From contig JALULU010000269.1 of NCBI GenBank assembly GCA_027040585.1, positions 1 to 7,578 on the forward strand: a stretch of 7,578 bases of DNA, in the 5' to 3' direction. Source of the stretch: Acidobacteriota bacterium. Lineage in GTDB: Bacteria > Acidobacteriota > JAAYUB01 > JAMOQF01. The translations under genes and the position numbers were made by a program. Shown here in pieces: positions 1 through 6,226 of the stretch (position 1 is its first letter; each line of letters opens with the position of its first letter). A model generated the notes under the pieces. That model was not told where the DNA came from, did not search any database, and saw only the letters and a program-made list of their open reading frames with translations.

Positions 1-346
1 TTTGGGATTCAAAGATCTTTTTATGCTCTTCTAAAACCCTATTTATTTCTTTATTTCTTTCCTCAAGGGCTTTTCTTCTAACATCCTCCACCAATTTACT
101 GCCCTTTAATCTTGCATCTCTTAACCTGTTCTCATAATCTTCAACCAATTCTTTATACTTCTCTGACAGGGCATCACATTTTTTAAATCTCTCAACAGTG
201 AGTTCAGCCCTTTTTTTCAAGATTCTCTCAAGTGGAGAATAAAAGAAAATTTTTAAAATAAAATGGTAAACAAAAAAAATAATAGCAACAGCTACTATAC
301 TATTATTTAGCTGAAGCGCCTCAGGTATTCCCGATAAAATATACAT
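1..346 (-). CDS. atpF: ATP synthase F0 subunit b or b' (5' part, cut by the window edge)
   Basis: The first 115 codons are visible and the 3' end lies beyond the left edge. The protein opens with a short N-terminal stretch and one hydrophobic segment (about residues 16-36, rich in V, A, I and F). A short basic turn follows (SPLERILKKR), then a long, highly charged, proline-free helix. This is the architecture of the F0 b/b' subunit: one membrane anchor plus a helical stalk that dimerises and holds F1 (through delta) against rotation. The ATG at 344-346 is preceded by GAGTGA at a usable distance. An in-frame GTG at 353-355 follows directly after a TGA stop and is a less likely start. With no neighbour visible on the left, b cannot be told from b'; some lineages carry the two as adjacent genes. 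The family call rests on architecture and the PLxxIL-type motif, not on a database search. Confidence 0.82.
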   Translation of the reverse strand, partial: MYILSGIPEALQLNNSIVAVAIIFFVYHFILKIFFYSPLERILKKRAELTVERFKKCDALSEKYKELVEDYENRLRDARLKGSKLVEDVRRKALEERNKEINRVLEEHKKIFESQ

Positions 347-381
347 AAATATCACTCAAAAATTAAAAATACTGAAGTGTT

Positions 382-410
382 TTACTATCATTAAATTTAA
401 AATATGTCAA
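382..410 (-). promoter_or_regulatory. Candidate sigma-70 promoter for the ATP synthase b gene
   Basis: Read on the minus strand, a perfect TTGACA (405-410) is followed after 17 bp by TAGTAA (382-387), about 36 bp upstream of the b-subunit ATG. The -35 is exact. The -10 is poor (3 of 6), and a 15-bp alternative reads GATAGT (4 of 6). The spacing and position suit a promoter that starts an ATP synthase operon separately from the upstream GTPase operon. In DNA this AT-rich, such matches are partly expected by chance. Confidence 0.4.
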
Positions 411-431
411 GTTATTAGGTACCAGAGAAAT

Positions 432-454
432 AAAAAAAACAAAATATTTGTTTT
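432..454 (-). terminator. AT-rich hairpin with U-run after the GTPase/TPR operon
   Basis: On the minus strand, AAAACAAA (447-454) and TTTGTTTT (436-443) form an 8-bp perfect stem around a 3-nt loop, and the T-run continues to 432. It begins 11 bp past the TPR-PATAN stop codon and lies before the b-subunit promoter, which is where a terminator would be expected. The stem has only one G:C pair, so it would be weak as an intrinsic terminator. Position supports the call more than predicted strength does. Confidence 0.38.
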
Positions 455-465
455 AGTTATCTTAT

Positions 466-1989
466 TTACTCTTTTTTAGCTTGCTCATCTATTATTCTAA
501 GAGCTTCTAAAATCAATTGCATGTTATTGTTATTTTCAAATTTATACTCTATATTAGATACATCTTCTTCCTGAAATATAAAATCTCCTTGAGACAATTT
601 CATTAAGGCTAAAAAAGCCTCCATACCATTTTTTTTTTCAAAAAAAGAATTAATCATTTTACCTCTACTGAAATATATTTTCCCGACTTTATCCGCAAAA
701 TAAACTTTCAAGGCGCCTGTTTTCTTCCCACTTTCAAGCATTTGGATAAGATCTGAAAGAGAAGTTTTTTCAAGTTTACCGGATATATCTTTAAAATTAC
801 CACTACTTCTCTCAAGCATAAGCCTGAGTCGCCTTACCTCCTTTCGTATCCATTCATCTTCATCAACGTGCATCCACTGATTGGCAACATCAAAAGCTTT
901 TTTTATATCTCCTCTTTCAATGATCATATTATAAAGCGCTTTATAGAGTTCTATCAAAGAATAGTGATCACCTATCACCCTTTTGAACTCTATTAACATT
1001 TCCAGAGCTTTTTCATTTTTGGGATCAAGGTCTAAAATTCTCTCTAATGTTTCATTTATCTCTTTAGAAAAGTCATCATATTTTCTAAGATCTAATACTT
1101 CAAGCAGCTCGACAGCATTTGTATATTTTTCATTTTCTATATACTTATTACACAATTTAAACAGTATTGAAAAATTGTTATCACTCTCACTTATATATTT
1201 AACTAACGTTACCTTCAATTCCTCCATTTTTTCAAGGTTAAATAACACCTCTATCTTCAATTCCAGAATATTTTTATCCACAATTCCTATCTCATTAACT
1301 AAAGAATCGAGGTAATTATAAGCATCTTTAAAACTCTTTAATTTAATTAAAACATTTACTAAATTTATATTTGCCTCATAATTAGAAGGATCCATTGAAA
1401 TCACATCGTAAAAGTATAAATAACTTTCCGATAGCTTCCCTGCATTTAAAAGCAGTTTACCAATTTCAATTGAGGATGAAATAATTTTTTCCTTATCATT
1501 TTTAATCTTATATATTTCAAGAAGTTTTTTCAAAGTCTCAATGTTTCCACTTTTTATTTCAAGAGCTCTTTTAAAACTAATTAAAGCAATATCTATCTTT
1601 TTTTCATCTAAAGCTTTATCGCCAATTTCAAAAAGAATTTTAAATGCATCTCCTTCCTTTTTTTGAGCCAAAAAAATTTCAACAAGCCCATTAGCTATAG
1701 AGGTATCAAGAGGATTAATTTCCATAATTTTCTTATAAGTATTAATCAACATTTGTGTCTGGTTATTTGATTCATACAACTTCGCAGATTCTCTCAAAAA
1801 TGAATATGCTTCTGATTTCATCCCCAGATTTTTTTTGACAGTAGCCATCAATTCCAATACATAAGGGTCTTTACTATCATCTTTACTAAGGATTTTATTT
1901 AAAATTTTTTCAGCCTTTATAAAATTATTCTCACCAATATTTTTTTCAGCCGATTTAATCAGATTCTTCTTGTTAAAAAATAAAGACAT
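466..1989 (-). CDS. TPR-repeat protein with C-terminal PATAN (DUF4388) domain
   Basis: The 507-residue protein has no signal peptide and no membrane segment, so it is probably cytoplasmic. Residues about 12-390 are helix-turn-helix repeats of TPR type. Recognisable units lie near residues 15-70, 77-95 (ending INPLD), 132-150, 183-205 (ending MDPSN) and 305-355 (containing LDPKN). Residues about 397-503 match the PATAN/DUF4388 pattern: a leading G-K-L segment, a SLSDLIQMLESGKKTGAL core, then a strand-turn-strand KIYFSRGKM and a G-x-x-AF-x-AL helix leading to GDFIF. No catalytic motif is visible, and the likely role is adaptor or scaffold. PATAN domains are known from response-regulator-like and motility-associated proteins. 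The ATG has GAGG 7 nt upstream, and that GAGG shares a base with the stop codon of the GTPase gene. The 10-bp gap implies co-transcription and probably translational coupling, so a joint role with the GTPase protein is inferred. Domain assignment is by eye. Confidence 0.85.
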   Translation of the reverse strand: MSLFFNKKNLIKSAEKNIGENNFIKAEKILNKILSKDDSKDPYVLELMATVKKNLGMKSEAYSFLRESAKLYESNNQTQMLINTYKKIMEINPLDTSIANGLVEIFLAQKKEGDAFKILFEIGDKALDEKKIDIALISFKRALEIKSGNIETLKKLLEIYKIKNDKEKIISSSIEIGKLLLNAGKLSESYLYFYDVISMDPSNYEANINLVNVLIKLKSFKDAYNYLDSLVNEIGIVDKNILELKIEVLFNLEKMEELKVTLVKYISESDNNFSILFKLCNKYIENEKYTNAVELLEVLDLRKYDDFSKEINETLERILDLDPKNEKALEMLIEFKRVIGDHYSLIELYKALYNMIIERGDIKKAFDVANQWMHVDEDEWIRKEVRRLRLMLERSSGNFKDISGKLEKTSLSDLIQMLESGKKTGALKVYFADKVGKIYFSRGKMINSFFEKKNGMEAFLALMKLSQGDFIFQEEDVSNIEYKFENNNNMQLILEALRIIDEQAKKE

Positions 1990-1996
1990 ATTATGT

Positions 1997-2002
1997 CCTC
2001 TA
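1997..2002 (-). promoter_or_regulatory. Ribosome binding site overlapping the upstream stop codon
   Basis: On the minus strand the GTPase gene stop TAG (2000-2002) runs directly into AGAGGA; its final G is the first base of GAGG (1997-2000). This site lies 7 nt before the ATG of the TPR-PATAN gene and fixes that start. The arrangement would expose the site to ribosomes finishing the upstream gene, typical of coupled pairs. Confidence 0.7.
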
Positions 2003-4231
2003 CCTGTTAAAAATAGGAATTTCTAAAAAAATGGTTGTCCCCACATCTGTACCACTTTTAGCCCATATTCTTCCTCCATAGTGTTCAACAATCTCCTTTG
2101 ACATATACAGTGATATGCCAAAATTTTTTTCATTTTTACTAAAAACATCATTTGTGGATTGATAGGGGACAAAGATTTTCCCAATATCTTCTTTATCAAT
2201 ACCAGGACCTGTATCTTTAACAGCCAAAATTAAGAAATTTTCATTAAAAGCAGGATTAAAGCTTCCAGAAATTTCAATATAACCACTTTTTGTATACTCA
2301 CAACTATTTTCTATCAATGCATTTATTATAAATTCAAATTTTCTCTTATCAAATTTAACTCTGTAATCTAAAGAATCTTCTACCACTTGCAATTTTATGT
2401 CCTTTTCCTCACATAAAGGCTTAAAATATTGAGCACTCTCTAAAATTAAATCCTTTAAATTAAAAATTTCATCTTCAAAATCATTGGCTTTAAAATATTT
2501 ATACTCATTTACATCTATATAAGAAAGAAGTTTGTTCACCTTTTCACTATTTTCCTTAAGCAATTTTAAAAACCTTTTCAGATTATCGTCTTTAGCAGGA
2601 ATAACTTTTTCCATCATATTTACATTTGTTACCAGTTTAGAAATTTCTTTTTCCATTTCCTCTTTTAAATTTTTATTATAAAGAAACCTTTGCCTGTCCA
2701 TCCTTAAAAGTGGAAGGAATATTGTGGAATATTTTAAAAGCTCAATTTTATTTTTATTTACCTCTTTAATTAAGGCTAAAATCTTCTCCCTCATCTTTGA
2801 AGTTTCTTTTTCAACAACTTCTTCCATTTCGTCATTCATGTTTGCAAATTTATCTAAAATTTCCTTTTTATATATTGCCATAGATAGTAAAGTGGCAAGT
2901 CTCTTGCAAAACTGTAAAGCGTTGCTGTCAAAGGACTCAAACATTCCTGTTTCTGTTATTACATTGTAGACATTTAAAAGGCCAAAGGGTTTATTGTCTA
3001 TGGAAACAGGAACACACATTAAAGAGATTATCTTATATTTTTTCAAAGGTTCATTGAAAATCTCTTTATCCACCTTTAATAATTCAGGGGCGTTTGACGA
3101 ATAAGGTGAAAAAAAGTAAGGCTGCTTTAATCTGAGAACCCTATCGGCTAAGGTTTCATCTCCATTCAATTTCGTTTCAGCAAAGGGATCAACATTAAAT
3201 CCACTAATAAAGAGTTCATTTAATTTATTAGTCTCTGGACTATATTTCAAAAAAGTACCAAATCTTGTTTGAAATGTTTTTAGAATTGACTTAAATATCA
3301 ACTTTGGAAGATGTTTTGTTTCCTTTTGTTCTAAAATAATTTCATTTATATTACCAATGACTTCAAGCTCTCTATTTTTTCTTTCAATCTCATTCTTTAA
3401 CTCATTTATTTTATTACTGAGTTCAGCAAATTGAATATTAGTTTCAACAGCCTTTTCCACCAGCTCATTATCCCCTATTTCATCCCTTTTTCCTTTAACC
3501 CTTATGTTATGAGTTTCACTGTTCAATCCCTCTTTAAATTTCTTTTCAGAATTTATTTTAACCTTTTTTCTATCATGATATGTTTCAAGAACCATTTCAA
3601 AGCTCTTGTCAATTTTCTTTTCAATTTCGTCCACTTCAAATTGTGGAAAATATTTTTGAAAGTCTCTCAAAACAAGAAAGATTATCTCCCTTAAAGTTTT
3701 TATAACCCCTGCACCCGTTATGGCAATAGCACTAAAATAGGGGACTTTCCTCTCATTTAAAATGTCATCCAGATCCTGTGGCGTATAAATATCAGGGAGG
3801 TCCTGTTTATTATACTGCATAACAAGGGGAATCTTATTATAGTCAAGATCATTTTTACTCAGGTTAACTTTTAAATTTTCATAGCTATCTTTATTGTTTT
3901 GAAGTTCTTTCCTCTGAGAATCAGCAACAAAAACAACCCCATCAGCCCTATTTAAAACAGCTCTCCTCGTCTGATCATATTTCACCTGCCCAGGCACCGT
4001 AAAAACCTGCAACGTCATTTTATAGCCACCTATCTCTCCTAAACTCAAAGGTAGAAGGTCAAAAAAAAGCGTTCTATCATCACCTGTGTTAATTGAAAAC
4101 AACTTTACCTTTTGATTTGGGAAAAGTACCTGATGAATATAAATTAAATTCGTAGTTTTCCCACTTAGTGCAGGACCATAATAAACAATTTTTAATTTAA
4201 TTTCTTTTTCTGCATGTAAAATTTGTGCCAT
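2000..4231 (-). CDS. MglA-like small GTPase fused to GAF and histidine-kinase-type ATPase domains
   Basis: The 743-residue cytoplasmic protein has three parts. Residues 1-197 are an MglA-family GTPase: P-loop GPALSGKT (19-26), switch I DDRTLFFD (51-58, with R53 and T54), switch II TVPGQ (78-82) and base-recognition NKQD (141-144). P-loop, T54 and Q82 fall at the same residue numbers as in Myxococcus MglA, which supports this start. Residues about 265-300 are a coiled coil, and about 300-455 read as a GAF sensor domain (core MCVPVSIDNKPFGLLNVYN). Residues about 455-580 are helical and take the place of a kinase dimerisation domain. Residues about 590-741 are an HATPase domain: N-box ALIENSCEYT (638-647), G1 box DTGPGI (673-678), F-box IFVPY (686-690) and a G2 region ending VEHYGG. 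No histidine occurs between H307 and H717, so the phosphoacceptor is absent, and G2 reads NFGISL rather than GTGLGL. A Shine-Dalgarno AGAGG sits just before the ATG. It is first in an operon with the TPR-PATAN gene. ATP binding or hydrolysis, GAF ligand and partners are unknown. Confidence 0.9.
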   Translation of the reverse strand: MAQILHAEKEIKLKIVYYGPALSGKTTNLIYIHQVLFPNQKVKLFSINTGDDRTLFFDLLPLSLGEIGGYKMTLQVFTVPGQVKYDQTRRAVLNRADGVVFVADSQRKELQNNKDSYENLKVNLSKNDLDYNKIPLVMQYNKQDLPDIYTPQDLDDILNERKVPYFSAIAITGAGVIKTLREIIFLVLRDFQKYFPQFEVDEIEKKIDKSFEMVLETYHDRKKVKINSEKKFKEGLNSETHNIRVKGKRDEIGDNELVEKAVETNIQFAELSNKINELKNEIERKNRELEVIGNINEIILEQKETKHLPKLIFKSILKTFQTRFGTFLKYSPETNKLNELFISGFNVDPFAETKLNGDETLADRVLRLKQPYFFSPYSSNAPELLKVDKEIFNEPLKKYKIISLMCVPVSIDNKPFGLLNVYNVITETGMFESFDSNALQFCKRLATLLSMAIYKKEILDKFANMNDEMEEVVEKETSKMREKILALIKEVNKNKIELLKYSTIFLPLLRMDRQRFLYNKNLKEEMEKEISKLVTNVNMMEKVIPAKDDNLKRFLKLLKENSEKVNKLLSYIDVNEYKYFKANDFEDEIFNLKDLILESAQYFKPLCEEKDIKLQVVEDSLDYRVKFDKRKFEFIINALIENSCEYTKSGYIEISGSFNPAFNENFLILAVKDTGPGIDKEDIGKIFVPYQSTNDVFSKNEKNFGISLYMSKEIVEHYGGRIWAKSGTDVGTTIFLEIPIFNR

Positions 4232-4306
4232 AATACCTCTTTTGTCAAAAATAAACTCACTTTTTATAAATATAATCTGAAAAATAATTTTTTTTTTTTA
4301 TAATAT

Positions 4307-4334
4307 TTGAACCTTTTTATAAAAGGAATATTAT
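4307..4334 (+). promoter_or_regulatory. Candidate promoter for the secreted-protein gene
   Basis: TTGAAC (4307-4312, 4 of 6) is followed after 16 bp by TATTAT (4329-4334, 5 of 6), about 35 bp upstream of the ATG. The spacer is almost filled by the palindrome at 4312-4326, where a bound regulator would block polymerase. The low-complexity background lowers confidence. Confidence 0.4.
4312..4326. promoter_or_regulatory. Perfect 6-bp palindrome CCTTTT-TAT-AAAAGG, possible operator
   Basis: CCTTTT and AAAAGG flank a 3-bp centre, forming a perfect dyad between the candidate -35 and -10. It is not followed by a T-run on either strand, so it does not look like a terminator. A symmetrical binding site is the simplest reading, but it is unproven. 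The six-base arms could arise by chance in such DNA, though the GG/CC ends make that less likely than for a pure A/T palindrome. Confidence 0.3.
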
Positions 4335-4369
4335 ATATTTCTGTTCAATAATAAAATGGTGTTCAATTT

Positions 4370-6226
4370 ATGAAAAAATATTATTTTATCTGTTCACTCA
4401 TCTTGTTATTTTTTGTAAACTTAAATTTTGGTGCGAGTTTTTACCTATCTCCACCAGATGCAGAAATAGTTGAAGGTCAATATTTTCCAGTTTACATCTA
4501 CTTAAACGCAGAAGATGGAAACGTCGTAGCAGCTGATGCAGTAATTCAATTTGATAAAAATTATCTCAATGTATGTGGTTTTGATCCACTAAATTCAGAT
4601 TTTATAAATTCAAATTTTCAAAATCCAATATTCTTTAATACCAACAATGATAATGGAAAAGTGGAAATAATTTGTGGTATATCAACACCCGGTATCACTG
4701 GATCTAATCTCTATATGGGTGCCCTAATTTTTAAGGCGAAACAATTTAGTTCAAATCCACTCAATTTCAATTTTGTGTTTACTTCACCGGGAGAGGAGGG
4801 AGAATCACATATAATCTTAGATGATGGAAATGGAACTGATATACTCAGTAGCGTTGATGGATGTAGCATAAATATTAATGAAGGTACATGTGAGAAAACA
4901 TCATTTGCACAATTTGCTGATGGAATAGGTTACACATCTACAATAACTCTAATGAATCCCTTTTCTGACAAAACGTTAACTGGAGCAATTCTCCTAAAGA
5001 AAAGCGATGGAAGTGAATATGACGTGGACCTAAATGGAATTGATTATAACGGATATGTATCTTTCGAACTGCCACCCCTGTGTGGTTATAGCTGGAGTAC
5101 AGATGGATTAGGAGATTTAACCTCAGGCACTATTCAGGTATATTCAAATTACAAAATAGATGGAACTGTTCTATTTGACTCACCATATGGAACTGCAGGA
5201 GTTGGAGATAGTGTTTTACACAATAGATTCTTTGCACCTGTGGAAAGGAATAAAGATAAAGGACTAAACTCTGGTATGGCTTTTGTAAATTCATCTGACA
5301 ATGAACTTTCAAATATAACTCTATCTTTACTCGATACTTCTGGAAACACCATTTCTACCACAAATTTAAACATTCCACCCCATGGACAGGCAATAGGCTA
5401 TTTAGATAATTTCTTCCCCGATTTTTCCTCGGATACATTTGAAGGCATGATTTATTATGAAGGAGACACCTCTATTGGAGGTATTGTCCTCAGAGATGGA
5501 GAAGAAAGCAATGGAAGTCTTGCTACCATGCCGGTGATTGGAGAAGGGAATAAAAATCTATATTTTGCTCAGTTTGCAAACAGAAATGGCATATATTCAG
5601 TTATAACGCTTGTAAATCCATCAGAAACTGAGACAGCAAATACTAATATCTATCTCTATGATGAAAATGGACTTCCTTTAAATATTAATCTCAATGGGGA
5701 AGCAGTAAATGGAGAAAAAGATTTAACTATACCCCCAAAGAGCATGGTAAAACTATTAAGCGATGGTGAAGGAACTATCACATCTGGTAATGTATACGTT
5801 TCATCAAACATACCAATTGGAGGAACTGTTATGTTCTCAGGCTCTGCAGGCACTGCTGGTGTTGGAAACAGTATTCCCCTTAAGGGATTTTTAGCTCCAG
5901 TTGAAATCGACAAAGATAAAAATATAAATACTGGAATAGCGATTATAAACCTTGAAGGGAGTGACATCACAATTACCCTTAAATTAAAATCTTACGAAAA
6001 TGGTGGGGAAATTTTGGAAACAAAAACAGTAAACATTCCCGGAAATTCAAGTGGAAACGGTGAATTTGTGAAATTTGCAACTGACATTTTTCAAGACTAC
6101 CTTTCATATAAAGATTCCTTTAGAGGATTGATTGAATTAAGTCCACAGGACAAAACTATTGCAGTAACAGTTATACGAACAGGTATCAATTCTTACGCAA
6201 CCCTTCCCGTATCGGAAATAAAATAA
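4370..6226 (+). CDS. Secreted cohesin-like protein with duplicated beta-rich modules
   Basis: The 618-residue protein starts with a signal peptide: MKKYY, a hydrophobic core (residues 7-18) and a likely cleavage near residues 21-23 (FGAS). Residues about 25-170 resemble a cohesin-type beta sandwich: SPPDAEIVEGQ start, an AADAVIQFDKNYLNV strand pair, GALIFKAK, and a final GCSININ strand. Four of its cysteines (C69, C102, C165, C174) lie in or beside this domain. Residues 179-390 and 399-616 are two copies of one module at an exact 220-residue offset, sharing FAQFA, VDLNG/INLNG, GTAGVG, FxAPVE and ITL segments. Similar extracellular modules occur, to my recollection, in Acidobacteria and related groups. 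No dockerin, sorting signal, C-terminal anchor or catalytic motif is seen. The role is therefore surface or matrix binding at most by inference. The ATG follows a weak GGTG site. The 3' end overlaps dinB by 41 bp. Confidence 0.85.
   Translation: MKKYYFICSLILLFFVNLNFGASFYLSPPDAEIVEGQYFPVYIYLNAEDGNVVAADAVIQFDKNYLNVCGFDPLNSDFINSNFQNPIFFNTNNDNGKVEIICGISTPGITGSNLYMGALIFKAKQFSSNPLNFNFVFTSPGEEGESHIILDDGNGTDILSSVDGCSININEGTCEKTSFAQFADGIGYTSTITLMNPFSDKTLTGAILLKKSDGSEYDVDLNGIDYNGYVSFELPPLCGYSWSTDGLGDLTSGTIQVYSNYKIDGTVLFDSPYGTAGVGDSVLHNRFFAPVERNKDKGLNSGMAFVNSSDNELSNITLSLLDTSGNTISTTNLNIPPHGQAIGYLDNFFPDFSSDTFEGMIYYEGDTSIGGIVLRDGEESNGSLATMPVIGEGNKNLYFAQFANRNGIYSVITLVNPSETETANTNIYLYDENGLPLNINLNGEAVNGEKDLTIPPKSMVKLLSDGEGTITSGNVYVSSNIPIGGTVMFSGSAGTAGVGNSIPLKGFLAPVEIDKDKNINTGIAIINLEGSDITITLKLKSYENGGEILETKTVNIPGNSSGNGEFVKFATDIFQDYLSYKDSFRGLIELSPQDKTIAVTVIRTGINSYATLPVSEIK
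4904..5539 (+). repeat. Beta module copy 1 of the secreted protein
   Basis: This encodes residues 179-390. It has two halves of about 108 residues that look alike: one starting FAQFADGIGYTSTITLMNP and one starting FFAPVERNKDKGLNSGMAFVN. Each half is an aromatic-rich strand, a 'xITLxNP' or 'AFVN' strand, then alternating strands with a Gly-rich turn. The protein thus appears to be built from four related subrepeats. Confidence 0.75.
5564..6217 (+). repeat. Beta module copy 2 of the secreted protein
   Basis: This encodes residues 399-616. It aligns with copy 1 at a constant 220-residue offset through FAQFA (399 against 179), GTAGVG (494 against 274) and APVE (509 against 289). Its second half (from FLAPVEIDKDK) carries a few extra residues near the C-terminus. 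Identity is clear in motifs but low between them, so the duplication is old. Confidence 0.75.

Larger units (their letters stand above)
4232..4369. other. Divergent intergenic region between the GTPase operon and the secreted-protein gene
   Basis: This 138-bp, extremely AT-rich spacer includes a 12-T run (4288-4299). It must carry start signals for both strands. On the plus strand TATAAT occurs exactly at 4271-4276 and 4299-4304, but neither has a convincing -35; the best paired site is listed separately. On the minus strand a TATATT (4269-4274) lies about 38 bp before the GTPase ATG, but the bases 17 bp upstream are an A-run, so no clear minus-strand promoter can be assigned. No RNA gene or further reading frame is seen. 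Confidence 0.6.

Noticed and set aside
983..1315. Plus-strand open frame of 110 codons inside the TPR-PATAN gene
   Set aside because: It is antisense to a well-supported gene, shows no domain, and is Ser/Phe-rich as expected for the complement of Lys/Glu-rich coding.
2724..3694. Two plus-strand open frames (2724-2969 and 3431-3694) inside the GTPase fusion gene
   Set aside because: Both are short, Phe/Ser-rich mirror frames of the coiled-coil and linker coding, with no recognisable motif.
4243..4248. Perfect minus-strand TTGACA upstream of the GTPase gene
   Set aside because: It lies only 11 nt before the ATG, so a matching -10 would fall inside the coding region, where none is seen.
4356..4373. 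Five-codon leader frame (MVFNL) whose TGA overlaps the ATG of the secreted-protein gene
   Set aside because: It has no ribosome site of its own, and ATGA overlaps of this size arise easily by chance. It is not enough to call a leader peptide.
5130..5970. Minus-strand frames at 5130-5312, 5149-5373 and 5656-5970, two of which share LSTGAKN and TPAVP words
   Set aside because: The shared words are the antisense of the duplicated APVE/KDK and GTAGVG segments of the secreted protein, so the similarity is a by-product of the module duplication.
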